Positions 1-9,544 of a stretch of DNA of 64,000 bases are shown in pieces. The notes under the pieces are model-generated. The model was not told the origin of the DNA and ran no database searches. It was given only the letters and a program-made list of their open reading frames with translations. Source of the DNA: Opitutaceae bacterium. Lineage in GTDB: Bacteria > Verrucomicrobiota > Verrucomicrobiia > Opitutales > Opitutaceae. The stretch is from positions 62,001-126,000 of the forward strand of contig JADJTK010000015.1 of the NCBI GenBank assembly GCA_016711225.1, written 5' to 3'. Each line of letters starts with the position of its first letter. Position 1 is the first letter of the stretch. The translations under genes and the position numbers were made by a program.

Positions 1-1862
1 GTGCCGGCACCCTCACCATCGGTGGGACCAACACCCTTGCCGGACTCACCGGCATCGGCAGCGGCTATTTCATCGACAACACCCTCAAGGCCCTCGACTA
101 CCCCGGAGAGTGGTTCTACGACGCGACCACGGCCAAACTCTACGTGTATCCCCCGGCCGGCACCAACCCCGCCGCCATGCAGGTCGAGGCCGCCTGGCGG
201 CCTAAAGGCGCCAACATCACCGGTGCCACCCTCGAGGACCTCACCGTCCGCCATTTCACCGAAGTTGGTCTCGAGATCAACAACAGGAGTACACTGCGCC
301 GCTGCACGATCGAGCAAATGGGTGGGGCGGCCATCAACACCACGTGGGACTGTGGTGGCACCCTAATCACCGGATGTACCGTTCGCGACGTCCTCGACAA
401 CGCCACCACTTGGATCGAAAACCCCAACGGGCCGGGCGGCTCCTTGATCGAACACTGCACCTTCGAGCGCATCGGCTCCGTCCCCGGCCTCATGGGCAAC
501 GGGCCCTGGCACGGAGTGGGCATCATCGTCCACGCCTCGAAGGCCCTCCAGATCCGCCTCAACCAGATCACCGAGACCGGCTACGCCGGGATCATTCCCA
601 ACAACGCGGGCCTCATCATCACGCGTAATGTCTTCCGCCGCTGCATGGCCACCCTCAACGACGGCGGCGCCATCTACTGCAACACCAACGGCACCCGCAT
701 CACTGAAAACATCATCCTCGATACCGTCGGGGATCTCGAGTCGTCGCACCCCTGGACCCCGCTTGGCCATGGCATCTGGCCCGAATTTCTCAGCAAGTTC
801 CACGACCAGGAGATCACCAACAACACGATCTACGGTTCCGGCGGCAGCGGCATCTGGTTACCCAACCACTACAACTGCAACGTCTCCGGCAACGTGCTCG
901 TCTCCAACCGCCTGGCCGCACTCTCCCTCGGTGGCTACGAGAACGAGTACGCCACCCCGGCCGATGCCCAACAGAACCACACTCTGGCCAACAACACCCT
1001 CGCCATCGGCGCTCGCTCTTGGCAGCCCTTCCCGGGCCAAGTTCAGACCCTCGCCTCCTGGGCTGCACAGAACGATTACCTCCTCGACTACGCCACCTTC
1101 GCCGATCGCGACATTGATTTCGGCACCATGAGCGGCACCAAGATGCTCACCCGTGACGGCCTGGAGTTGGTGCGACGCAATCCGCCGCCCAATCAGAGCC
1201 CTGCCCTCTGGTACACCCCTGCACAGTGGCTCGCCGCCGAATCCGCCTGGGCCGACGCGGCGCCAACCACCTACCAAGGCAACGGCTATCTCTTCATCAA
1301 CGACACCGAAACCACCGTGGCCTTCCCGCTTCCGGCCGGAGTCACCTGGCAACAGCTCGGCGGCGCGGCCGTGGGATCCACCATCTCGATCGCGCCCTTC
1401 CGCTCCGTAGTGCTCCTCGCCTCCGCCGGCGATGTTGCGGGTGTCCCCCCCTACTCTCTCGCCTCCGGCATATCCGCCCCGCTCAACTTCGCCGAATGGC
1501 TCCTTAGCTACGGTCTCCCCCCTCCCGGCGGCCAGACCGCCGCCGACTCCGATGGTGACGGACTGCCCGATATGCTCGAATACGTCGCGGGCCTCTCGCC
1601 CGTCGCCCGCGATGCCGCGCCACCCCTGCAAACCACCCCAGCGGCCGCCGGCGGCCTCGAGCTCACCTACCGCCAGCGCACCGGCCTCTCCGGCGTCACC
1701 CAACAGCTTGAGACCTCAACCGACCTGAACACTTGGACACCGATGGACACCAGCAGCGCCACCAGCGAAGCGATTCCCGGCGAGACTTTCGTCCGCCAAA
1801 TGAAGCTCCTACTGCCCGCCGCCCCTCGCGCCTTCTACCGCCTGAAGATCACCGCGCCGTAG
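1..1862 (+). CDS. Secreted right-handed parallel beta-helix protein, 5' end outside window
   Basis: The frame is open from base 3 to the TAG at 1860-1862, so about 619 C-terminal residues are visible and the real start lies upstream. The first internal start (144) is not genuine, because residues before it (DYPGEWFYD) already belong to the fold. The middle is made of short repeating strands with Asn ladders (for example NNTIYGSGGSGIW), typical of pectate-lyase-like solenoids. Near visible residue 515 there is a thrombospondin-3-like calcium motif, DSDGDGLPDMLEY. The C-terminus has the 'ETSTDLNTWTP...FYRLK' pattern common in exported verrucomicrobial proteins. A role in polysaccharide binding or cleavage at the cell surface is plausible for the family; the substrate cannot be read from the sequence. 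Confidence 0.85.
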   Translation, partial: AGTLTIGGTNTLAGLTGIGSGYFIDNTLKALDYPGEWFYDATTAKLYVYPPAGTNPAAMQVEAAWRPKGANITGATLEDLTVRHFTEVGLEINNRSTLRRCTIEQMGGAAINTTWDCGGTLITGCTVRDVLDNATTWIENPNGPGGSLIEHCTFERIGSVPGLMGNGPWHGVGIIVHASKALQIRLNQITETGYAGIIPNNAGLIITRNVFRRCMATLNDGGAIYCNTNGTRITENIILDTVGDLESSHPWTPLGHGIWPEFLSKFHDQEITNNTIYGSGGSGIWLPNHYNCNVSGNVLVSNRLAALSLGGYENEYATPADAQQNHTLANNTLAIGARSWQPFPGQVQTLASWAAQNDYLLDYATFADRDIDFGTMSGTKMLTRDGLELVRRNPPPNQSPALWYTPAQWLAAESAWADAAPTTYQGNGYLFINDTETTVAFPLPAGVTWQQLGGAAVGSTISIAPFRSVVLLASAGDVAGVPPYSLASGISAPLNFAEWLLSYGLPPPGGQTAADSDGDGLPDMLEYVAGLSPVARDAAPPLQTTPAAAGGLELTYRQRTGLSGVTQQLETSTDLNTWTPMDTSSATSEAIPGETFVRQMKLLLPAAPRAFYRLKITAP

Positions 1863-1888
1863 CGGCCCGCAGCGGGCTGCTACGGCGC
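1854..1888 (+). terminator. Long hairpin over the stop codon of the beta-helix gene
   Basis: Two 17-base arms beginning GCGCCGTAGC pair with only one G.T wobble, and AAATTT follows. It starts inside the last codons of the beta-helix gene and ends before the convergent ilvBN operon. It is probably a terminator, although the U-tract is poor. Confidence 0.5.
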
Positions 1889-2082
1889 AAATTTCTGAGC
1901 ACAGCCGCACCCCACGGCACGGTCTGCTGACCCGTGCCATCCTAACCAATCCCGGGCCCACCCGCGGCGCGAGATGCCCGGAGTCCTCGGTAGCGAAGTT
2001 CGCAAGAACTTCGGGTGGTGCAGAGCGCAAGCGCCTCGTGTCCGCTTCGAAAATCTTCGAAAAGCAGTATCCGCCGATCCCT

Positions 2083-2415
2083 TCACCACCGGATCGCGCC
2101 GAAGTAGCCGGCGTCCAGATCCGCCCGGTGGCGGACCTCCAGCACATCGTGCAGCTTGGCAAGTTGCCGCTCCATCTGCTCGAGCTGCGGTTCCTCGACC
2201 ACGAGCAGCAGCATGCGGCTCAACGTGCGATCGCTTTCCGGCACGCAGAGAATCGCCTCCAGATTGAAGGCACGCCGGGCGAAGAGCCCGGTGATGTGCG
2301 ACATCACCCCGGGATGATTGCGCACGCGTAGCTCCAACACCACCGCACGGGCCGCCGACAGCGGATTGCCAGTTGCGGCATTCGCGGAACACGTGGAAGA
2401 AGTCGGTTCAGTCAT
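2083..2415 (-). CDS. ilvN: Acetolactate synthase small regulatory subunit IlvN
   Basis: 110 residues. From about residue 25 it carries an ACT domain close to enterobacterial IlvN: VILELxVRNHPGVMxHIxGLFARRAFN is nearly intact, followed by the LEQM...KLxDVLEV segment. It binds the catalytic subunit IlvB and gives valine feedback control in that family. The start is the ATG at 2415, whose first bases overlap the ilvB stop in an ATGACTGA arrangement (2408-2415), so translation is probably coupled. A longer upstream reading in this frame is antisense-like filler inside ilvB. It is the last gene of the attenuator-controlled ilvB operon. Confidence 0.93.
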   Translation of the reverse strand: MTEPTSSTCSANAATGNPLSAARAVVLELRVRNHPGVMSHITGLFARRAFNLEAILCVPESDRTLSRMLLLVVEEPQLEQMERQLAKLHDVLEVRHRADLDAGYFGAIRW

Positions 2416-4096
2416 GGGCGTAGGCGGGTTCGGGGGCGGTGAGGGTGTGATGGTTGGCGGCACCGGGGGGCACCATCGGCAGCACGTTCTCGCACTGGCG
2501 GATCGGCACGTCGATGAGGCACGGCCCCTCGCCGGCGAGGGCCAAGGCGATCTGCGCGAGCGGATCGCACTCCGGATCGATGCGCACCCCGCGCAGGCCG
2601 AAGCCGCGCGCGATGGCCGCGAAATCCGGCGACACTGGGAAGCGCGACGCCGAGTAGCGTTCGCCATAAAAGAGCTCCTGTTGCTGGCGCACGAGGCCGA
2701 GGTGCTCGTTGTTGAAAACGATCACGGCCACGGGCAGGCCGAGCTCGGCCAAGGTGGCCAGCTCCTGAATATTCATGAGGATTGAGCCGTCTCCGCTCAC
2801 GCAGGCCACGCGCCGGCCCGGGGCGGCCAGCGCGGCCCCGATCGCCGCCGGCAAACCGAAGCCCATCGTGCCGAGCCCACCGGAAGTGAGCAAGGTCCGC
2901 GGACGTCGGAACGGATACGCCTGGGCCACCCACATCTGGTGCTGGCCCACGTCGGTCGTCACGATCGCGTCGTCCGGGAGCGTCTCGGCGAGGAAGCGAC
3001 AGAGGTTCACCGGATGGAGCGGGTCCTCCGCGCGTGGCGGATGCCGGAGCGGATGCGCCGCGCGCAACTCGGCGGCGCGCGCCCGCCACTCCGGATGCTG
3101 CTGGGGGGCCAAGCGCGCGAGCAACCGGCCGATGATCTCGGCCGCGTCGCCCACGAGCCCGAAGTGGGCATTGCGAATCTTGCCGATCTCCGCCCGGTCG
3201 ATGTCGAGATGGAGGATCGTGGCCTGCGGGCAGAACTCCGCCACCTTGCCCGTGGCGCGGTCGTCGAAACGCGCCCCGAGGGCGAAGATGACGTCGGCTT
3301 CCCGCATCAGGATGCTGGTGCCCTTGCCCCCGTGCATGCCGAGCATGCCCATGTCGAGCGGGTCGCCGGCCGGGATCGTGCCGAGCGCCATGAGCGAGCA
3401 CACTGTCGGGGCGTCGAGGCGTCGCGCGAGCTCCCGGGCCTGCTCCGCCGCACCCCCGGCGACAATACCACCGCCGAGGTAGAGCATCGGACGCTCGGCA
3501 CGGGCGAGTTGGGCCAAGGCGGCCGCGATCTCGGCTTCGGCACAGGCGGGCGTCGGCTCGCGGGCACCCGGCTCGGGCCAGGCGGCGAACTCGTGCTCGG
3601 CGAGCAACACGTCCTTGGGGACGTCCACCGCCACCGGTCCCGGCCGTCCGGATTCGGCGAGGCGGAACGCGAGCGGGATCACCTCGAGCAACTCCGCCGC
3701 GCTGCGCACGAGGAAGTTGTGTTTGGTGATCGGAAGGGTGAGCCCGTAGGTATCAACCTCCTGGAACGCGTCGGTGCCGATGAGTGCCTGCGGCACCTGC
3801 GCGGTGATCGCCACCAGCGGGATGGAATCGAGCCGCGCATCGGCGATGGCGGTGAGCAGGTTGGTGGCGCCAGGGCCCGAAGTAGCCAGGCAAACGGCCG
3901 CCCGGCCGCTCACCCGCGCCATGCCCTGCGCGATGAAGCCGGCGCCCTGCTCGTGGCGGGCGAGGATGTGGCGAATGCCGCTGCCATGCAGGGCATCATA
4001 GAATGGGAGGATGGCTCCGCCGGGGATGCCGGCGAGCGTATCGATGCCCTGCCTTTCGAGCAGGAGGCGGAGAATGGTGGCTCCAGTGTGTTTCAT
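2408..4096 (-). CDS. ilvB: Acetolactate synthase large catalytic subunit IlvB
   Basis: 562 residues, the same length as E. coli IlvB. It condenses two pyruvates to acetolactate, or pyruvate with 2-oxobutyrate, using ThDP and FAD; this is the first common step of Val/Leu/Ile synthesis. The start MKHTGATILRLLLERQGID was chosen because the family motif IPGGxILPxYDAL follows at once; about 159 in-frame codons upstream are non-homologous and include the leader region. Visible motifs are the ThDP-activating glutamate in ILARHEQGAGF, the GPGATNL loop, the central LGARFDDRATGK segment, and the C-terminal ThDP/Mg motif VSGDGSILMNIQEL. It is preceded by a leader peptide and intrinsic terminator (attenuator). 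The ribosome-binding site is weak: GGGGAGGG lies about 20 bases upstream. Confidence 0.96.
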   Translation of the reverse strand: MKHTGATILRLLLERQGIDTLAGIPGGAILPFYDALHGSGIRHILARHEQGAGFIAQGMARVSGRAAVCLATSGPGATNLLTAIADARLDSIPLVAITAQVPQALIGTDAFQEVDTYGLTLPITKHNFLVRSAAELLEVIPLAFRLAESGRPGPVAVDVPKDVLLAEHEFAAWPEPGAREPTPACAEAEIAAALAQLARAERPMLYLGGGIVAGGAAEQARELARRLDAPTVCSLMALGTIPAGDPLDMGMLGMHGGKGTSILMREADVIFALGARFDDRATGKVAEFCPQATILHLDIDRAEIGKIRNAHFGLVGDAAEIIGRLLARLAPQQHPEWRARAAELRAAHPLRHPPRAEDPLHPVNLCRFLAETLPDDAIVTTDVGQHQMWVAQAYPFRRPRTLLTSGGLGTMGFGLPAAIGAALAAPGRRVACVSGDGSILMNIQELATLAELGLPVAVIVFNNEHLGLVRQQQELFYGERYSASRFPVSPDFAAIARGFGLRGVRIDPECDPLAQIALALAGEGPCLIDVPIRQCENVLPMVPPGAANHHTLTAPEPAYAHD

Positions 4097-4146
4097 GGTC
4101 GTTGGCGGTTGGCGCCCTCCCCGGTGTCGCGACGGACGGGGACATG

Positions 4147-4180
4147 AAAAAGCCCCCTCCGGTGCGGCACCAGAGGGGGC
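4147..4180 (-). terminator. ilvB attenuator: intrinsic terminator (segments 3:4)
   Basis: Read on the minus strand, GCCCCCTC (4180-4173) pairs with GAGGGGGC (4159-4152) as the base of a stem of about 12-13 bp. Five T residues follow at 4151-4147. It lies between the leader-peptide stop (4198) and the ilvB ATG (4096), exactly where an amino-acid attenuator terminates transcription. Confidence 0.85.
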
Positions 4181-4261
4181 AAAAGTCGTGCAGATGCTCA
4201 GACCCCTCGTGGCGCGCAGGCTACGACGACTACTACCAGCAGCAGAGCGGCGGCAGAGGGG
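4173..4261 (-). promoter_or_regulatory. ilvB attenuator: alternative pairing segments 1, 2 and 3
   Basis: Segment 1 is CCCCTC at 4261-4256 (leader codons 9-11). Segment 2 is GAGGGG at 4208-4203 (codons 27-29, after the Leu/Val run). Segment 3 is CCCCCTC at 4179-4173. Segment 2 can pair with 1 (pause hairpin) or with 3 (antiterminator), and 3 can pair with 4 (terminator). A ribosome stalled on the Leu/Val codons 15-22 would keep segment 1 from holding segment 2. This would favour 2:3 and let transcription continue into ilvB. The pairings are visible; the mechanism is inferred from the classical E. coli ilv/ivb attenuators. Confidence 0.75.
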
Positions 4262-4287
4262 CGTTGAGCGTGGGCGAGGAATTGCAT
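4198..4287 (-). CDS. ilvB leader peptide (IvbL-like), 29 residues
   Basis: This short reading frame begins at ATG 4287 and ends at TGA 4198-4200. It has LLLVVVVV at residues 15-22: three consecutive CTG leucine codons followed by five valine codons (GTA/GTC). That is the signature of branched-chain amino-acid leader peptides; E. coli IvbL likewise carries two short valine runs. Its stop is 18 bases before the terminator stem and 102 bases before ilvB. Its function would be to report charged tRNA-Leu and tRNA-Val supply by ribosome stalling, not to act as a protein. It is too short for ordinary gene finders. Confidence 0.88.
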   Translation of the reverse strand: MQFLAHAQRPSAAALLLVVVVVACAPRGV

Positions 4288-4296
4288 CGGCGGTGG

Positions 4297-4326
4297 CTAG
4301 AAGACGACGGCCCGGCGTTTTGTCAA
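4297..4326 (-). promoter_or_regulatory. Putative sigma-70 promoter of the ilvB leader
   Basis: A perfect -35 box TTGACA (4326-4321) is followed after 18 bases by TTCTAG (4302-4297), a weak -10. Transcription would start close to 4290, only a few bases before the leader ATG at 4287, so the leader peptide may be read from an almost leaderless transcript. Confidence 0.5.
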
Positions 4327-4411
4327 GGCGCGAGGCGGCGCCGGCGCCCATCTTCCCGATTGCCTGCGCACCGCAAAGGACCAAATACAGCAATCCCCAC
4401 CCCCATCCGAT

Positions 4412-7400
4412 ATGCGGCCCCCCTTCCGATTCCCGGCTTCGTTCCTTGTGCTCCTGGTTTGTCTCGCCGTCTCGCCCCCCGCCTCCGCTCAAGGAGTGCG
4501 GCCCGGCAGTGAATCTGCCGGAACTGACAGCCCTCTCGAAACTGCCGAAAGCCGACCAGCTCAGACCGGCCAACCAGGCCCGTCTCCAGAACTGGTTCTT
4601 CCAGCAGGTAGGGGCCTATCATGACAGCATTCGGGCCACCGCGCTGGGCCGCTCCCCGCTCGTGAACGTGGGCCCCCCGGCGAGGCCCCCCGGCGGCGTC
4701 TATTCGACAACATTCGCCGCCCCGTCTGGCCGAGGCGGTTACGTGCTGTTCTGGAGCGATGATGTCCGCTCGCCGACCACCTGGAGCGATGGCGTGAACC
4801 TCGAGCTGCCTCGGTCGGGTCTGGCCTTGGACGCCGGCACCGCTTCCACCTGCTGGCACGAGTCGCTGCACGCCATCATGAATCCCCTGACACTGGGTGT
4901 GCGCGTCGAGGATTTCGCACCAGTGGCTTCGCTCTCGACCTCCGGGGACCGGGGCGAAGCCCAGCAGCATCTCTATATCGAGGCCTTCGCCGAGAAGACC
5001 GCGGACTGGATCATCCGCCTTGCCGGCTTCGAACGTACGGCAGTCGCCGCCGCCGAGCGCCTCGAGGAGCTTCGCCGTCAGGGCACGGTGATCAACTTCG
5101 AGATCGAGAGCTTTGCCTGGGCCGAGGCGCAGGCGGCTTGGCAAACTCGCTGGGATTCCGTGGGCAAGTACATCAAGCGCCTGCCGAAACCCGTGAAGGA
5201 CGAATACGAGCAGGCGACCTCGACCCGCTTTCCCTCGGCAGAAGAAGTCATCGGCTTCTACATGGGGGGCGACTTCAAAGCTCCGGCCGGCAGCAAGCTT
5301 GCCGGCAAAGCCATCAAGATCCCCAAGTGGGTGCTGTGGCCGCAGCCGGGGCTCATGCCCGTGGTCATGGAGAAGCGGGACGTCCGAGTTCCGGAGCTGA
5401 AAGGCGAAACGTGGAACGCCTCCTTCGGCATCCGCTTTCTTGAGCCCCGCTTCCAGCGGCATCCCCCGGTCACCCGCGGCCAAGTCACCCTGACACTGCG
5501 TAGCGACGACCCCACCGCGCGCATCACGGTCAGCTATCGGGGCCGGAGCGTCCAACCCAGCACGCCCGCGTCCGGAAGCTCGTGGCGGCGTTTTATCGTG
5601 AAGCTGGAGGCTTCGGGCGGAAACCCCGGGGCTTCCGAGGAGGAACCGATCCACGTCGCGGTGGCAGTGAAGAACACCCCGCGCTCGTCCTCCGCCAAGG
5701 AACAGGCGCTGGCCGTGCACGCCGCGTATCGCGACGATCTGGGCCAGCCGACCTCGTCCCGCCACCTGTACCAGGATACCGAGGGGGTCTTCCTCGTGAA
5801 AATCCCCGCCGGCGCGCTTCAACCCAAACCCGCCGAAGCCAGGACTCCCACCAGCGGAACCACCGCGACTGCGGACCAAGATACCGCGGTCGCACCGCGT
5901 TGGGTGCGCATCAATCAATGGACGTATGCGCCCAAAGCCGCCGAAACCGGCAAAAGCTTCAAATGGACCTGCGAGGTATCGGATACGGGCGCCACCATCG
6001 ACTTCTGGGCGTCCAGCGACACGCAAGGGACGGAATGGTCCGTCAACAACTGGCTCAACTACCAATGGAGTCTGCCCGAATTTCTGGATGCCGAATCCAC
6101 CGTTTCCCTGCAGATTCAACAGCAGGTCAGATTCACACCGGCCGACCGGTCTATCCTCAACCGGACCGCTCATCTCGGGGTGATCCAATATGATCGTTCC
6201 GGCGATCCACGGACCCTGCAGACCAGCGGACCGTATACCGGCACGGGCATGGCCCTTGGCGCTACCGCGATTTCCGAATGGGCCGACGTCGCTCCGGCCA
6301 AGTCGAGTGAGCCCCTGCTGCTACGGGTTCCCAACGGTTGGGACGGACAACGAATCCTGATGGCCGTGAGCATCAGCACCAATTACGGAGTCCGGGCCTT
6401 TGCCTACCGCCAATACGAATGGCAACCAGCGCCAACCACTGCGCCGCGCAATCCGCAACCGGTTTCCATCGCCGCGCCGGCCCCGCCGACGGAGCCCACC
6501 GCGCCGGACCGCACCGGCAGCATCGAGGCACAACTGCCCGCCGCGCCCCCGCTCGACCCGGCGCTGGATGAAGTGCCTCCCCGCGATGGCGATCTTGATG
6601 CGTGGATCGTCGACTCCCTCCCGCCCCCGCCCAAGCAAAGCGGACAGCGCTGGTACACCCATCCCGAAGGAGACTACCGAATCCTGCTGGGCCGCGGCTG
6701 GCGGCAGACCACGCCGAGCCGGGTGGACGGACTGGATGAACTGGATCTGTCGGCGGGCGGCTTCTCGCTGTTTCCCAGCCGCCAGCGCGTGCTCACGGCC
6801 AATCCCCTGGCGCAGGCGGAAACGCTCGCGGCGAAATGGCTGGCGCCCGGACGCAACGCCCGCCGGCTCGACCTCGTGGTCCAAGGGGAACGCGCGGTGG
6901 CCGTGGGCATGGCTTCCACCGACAACGGCAGGAGCATCTCCTTCTGGCACCTTGTCATCACCCGCAAGGACACGCTCTACTACTTCTCCGTCTTCGCTCC
7001 TTCCGGCTTCGGCCTCGACGAACTCCCGCGCGAGCTCACGGCGCTGTTCGCCACGCTCGAGTTCCTCGCGGTGGCACCCGCGGCAACGGCGAAACCGGAG
7101 CCAAGCGCGCTCATCCGGCAGGGCGTGGAACTGCACAATCAGCGCCAATACCGCGAGGCGGTCGCAATCCTCGACCGGGCGCTCCGCGAGGACCCGCGGT
7201 CGAGCGAAGCCTATCGGCGCCGCGGCATGTCGAAACGCGAAATCCCGACTACCCCGGGGCAGTCGCCGACTTCACCCAATCCATCCGGCTGGAGCCCAAG
7301 GAGCCGACGGCCTATGTCGGGCGCGGCCTGGCGCGGGAGAAATCGGGGGACCTCGCCGGCGCCCTCGCCGACTACAGCGAAGGCATCGCCCTGGATCCCA

Positions 7401-7654
7401 ACTACAAAAACGCGTGGGGCTACCGCGGCACCCTCCGGCTCAAACAAAAGGACTACAGCGAATCGATCCAGGACTTCAACCAAGCCCTGCGCCTGGACCC
7501 GGACTCGCAGTGGTCGGCGTGGGCCTACAACAACCGAGGGATGGCCAAAGAGAAACTCGGGGACACGCCAGGAGCCCGCCGCGACTTCCAAGCCGCCTTG
7601 GCGTTAAATCCGGGTGACGCGAATGCGCGAAAGAACCTGGATGCCCTGAAATAG
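4412..7654 (+). CDS. Large exported HExxH / TPR protein, two frameshifts in this sequence
   Basis: About 1080 residues in total, and the overall length is a multiple of three. A signal peptide (MRPPFRFPASFLVLLVCLAVSPPASAQ, broken here: hydrophobic core FLVLLVCLAV) starts at 4412. The frame then shifts near 4490 and shifts back near 7232. The N-terminal domain contains WHESLH at 4854-4871 (about residue 150), a zincin HExxH motif, with EAFAEKTADW about 40 residues later as a possible third ligand. Next come beta-rich regions, a Pro-rich linker, a domain of about 150 residues around 6650-7080, and C-terminal TPR repeats that continue cleanly in the second frame to the stop at 7654. Substrate and role are unknown. 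It diverges from the ilvB leader. The two compensating indels may be sequencing errors. Confidence 0.7.
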
Positions 7655-7780
7655 GAACGAGTGCGAATCCGCCAAGGCGGGCCCGGGCCTGTCCCTCCCC
7701 CACGGGCACAGCGGAGGGCGCCCGCACATGAATACGTCCGACCGCTGGCCGACGGATGCCCCCGGCCAGGCGCAGCGACG

Positions 7781-7808
7781 AAAAAGGCCGCCCCGGGGCG
7801 GGGCGGCC
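7781..7808 (-). terminator. Intrinsic terminator after the outer-membrane barrel gene
   Basis: On the minus strand GGCCGCCCC pairs with GGGGCGGCC and TTTTT follows directly (7785-7781). It lies 26 bases beyond the stop of the gene at 7835-8446. Confidence 0.8.
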
Positions 7809-7834
7809 GAAATGAAAACTGCCGGTGCGAACGC

Positions 7835-8446
7835 TCAGTAGCGGAAAACCATGCCGCCGGTGATCGTGTTGCCATCGCTGTCGAAATCGCGGGCGTAGGC
7901 CACACGCAGCGCGATCTTGTCGCTGATCGCGTAGTTGAGACCCACGCGCGCCTCGATGAAGTCGTCGTCCTCAAAATCGGTGGCGTCCTCGTAGGACACC
8001 CGCAGGTCGATCGAGGCCTTCTCGTTCATCAGCACCTCGACACCAGCGCCGACCGAATAGACAAACGACGAATCGGACGCCGAGTACCCCATGTAGCTGG
8101 CCTTGTAGCGGGCATAGCCGGCCGCGGCCCGCAGATACGGGGTGAATCCCTGCTGCTTGCTGTGGAAAACGCCGAAGGCGGCGCCGTCGAGCCGGTCCGT
8201 GTTGATCCCGTCGAAGCCGCCGTCGGCGTAGCCGAGCTCGATGCCCAGGTCGATGCCCTTCATGGTGGAAGGCACATTGAGCGCGACGTTGCCGCCGGTC
8301 ATGTGGCCGCCGTCGTCCCAGGTCAAGTATTCGAGATCGACCGCCGCATAACGCGTCCCGATCAGATCGCCACCCTGGGCGAGGGCCGCGACTGCCGCTC
8401 CCGCCATCGCCAGAAACACCAGCCCGCTGCGTAGTTTGTTAGTCAT
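7835..8446 (-). CDS. Outer-membrane beta-barrel protein
   Basis: 203 residues. A signal peptide (core LVFLAMAGAAVAALA) is followed by alternating amphipathic strands, and the protein ends in an aromatic residue (GGMVFRY), as outer-membrane barrels usually do. Repeated patterns such as GFTPYLRAAAGYARY and KIALRVAYARDF resemble the OmpA/OprF-like eight-stranded porin fold. Its role is unknown and may be structural or adhesive. It ends at a strong terminator and is separated from tsaD upstream by 57 bases, so it could be co-transcribed or have its own promoter. Confidence 0.8.
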   Translation of the reverse strand: MTNKLRSGLVFLAMAGAAVAALAQGGDLIGTRYAAVDLEYLTWDDGGHMTGGNVALNVPSTMKGIDLGIELGYADGGFDGINTDRLDGAAFGVFHSKQQGFTPYLRAAAGYARYKASYMGYSASDSSFVYSVGAGVEVLMNEKASIDLRVSYEDATDFEDDDFIEARVGLNYAISDKIALRVAYARDFDSDGNTITGGMVFRY

Positions 8447-8503
8447 ACGCAGCGGAGCGCAACGCCGTATCCCGGTGATGACAACATTATTCGCACCGTG
8501 GAT

Positions 8504-9544
8504 TCAGCCAGCCAGCTCCAGCGCCGGCGCAAAGGCGAGCGTGAGGCCCTCGGCCTCCGCTCCCTGGACACGGGCGCGGTCCATCCAGGCCGCGAAAGCG
8601 ATCATCGCGGCGTTGTCGCCGGTGTGCCGCGGCGCGGCGGCGAAGACCGGCACCTGGCGCCGCTGGCCCACGGCGGCGATGGCCGCGCGCAGTGCGAGGT
8701 TGTTGGCCACCCCGCCCGAGAGGCCCACGCTGCGAAAGTCGCCGACCTCCAGCGCGTGTCCGGTCTTCCGAGCCAGCGACTCGACCACGGCGGCCTGGTA
8801 GCTGGCGCAGAGGTCGTCGAGGCGCGCATGTACCTCGGCGTCGCCCATCTTCTCGAGGGTGTAGCGCAGCGAGGTCTTCAGCCCGGAGTAGCTGAAATCG
8901 AGCGTGCCGCGGGAATTGTTGCCGCGCGGAAACTCAAAGGCATCGGGCCGGCCACTGGCGGCATGTTTCTCGATCAACGGGCCGCCCGGATAGCCGAGTC
9001 CGAGCAGCTTCGCGCCCTTATCGAGCGCCTCACCGGCCGCGTCGTCGAGGGTCGAGGCCAGCACCGAGATGCGGCGGGCCTCGTCGATCTGAAGCAGGAT
9101 CGTATTGCCGCCGGAGACAAGCAGCCCGAGATGGGGCAGCAGCGCGGCGATGCGCTCCTCGAACTCCGCCGGCCGCTCGCCGTGCAGGCCGATGAACGGT
9201 GACCAGGCGTGCCCGCGCAGGTGGTTGCCCCCCACCAGCGGCACGCCCCACTCCAGCGCCAGCGCCTTGGCCACGGATACGCCCATCGCCAGACAGGCCG
9301 CCAGGCCGGGGCCGCGCGTCACCGCAATTTGGGTGACCGTGCGCAGGTCGCAGGCGGCCGCCGCCACGCCCAGCAGCGGCCCGAAATGGCGCAGGTGCTC
9401 GCGGCTGGCGAGATCGGGTACCACGCCGCCGTAGGGCTGATGCAGCGCGATCTGGCTGTGGACCCATTCGCCGCACAGGCCGACGGCCGGATCGAAGAGG
9501 GCGAGCGCGGTTTCGTCGCAGGAACTTTCCACTCCGAGGATCAT
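8504..9544 (-). CDS. tsaD: tRNA N6-threonylcarbamoyladenosine transferase TsaD
   Basis: 346 residues. It transfers the threonylcarbamoyl group to A37 of ANN-decoding tRNAs, acting with TsaB/TsaE/TsaC. Visible family motifs are GVESSCDETALAL at the N-terminus, GGVVPDLASREH at 39-50, the metal-binding NHLRGH (His108, His112), LVSGGNT, SYSGLKTS, and the C-terminal RHTGDNAAMIA containing the metal-binding Asp. The start ATG (9544) overlaps the stop of the S41 protease gene in ATGA, so the two are translationally coupled. Confidence 0.96.
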   Translation of the reverse strand: MILGVESSCDETALALFDPAVGLCGEWVHSQIALHQPYGGVVPDLASREHLRHFGPLLGVAAAACDLRTVTQIAVTRGPGLAACLAMGVSVAKALALEWGVPLVGGNHLRGHAWSPFIGLHGERPAEFEERIAALLPHLGLLVSGGNTILLQIDEARRISVLASTLDDAAGEALDKGAKLLGLGYPGGPLIEKHAASGRPDAFEFPRGNNSRGTLDFSYSGLKTSLRYTLEKMGDAEVHARLDDLCASYQAAVVESLARKTGHALEVGDFRSVGLSGGVANNLALRAAIAAVGQRRQVPVFAAAPRHTGDNAAMIAFAAWMDRARVQGAEAEGLTLAFAPALELAG

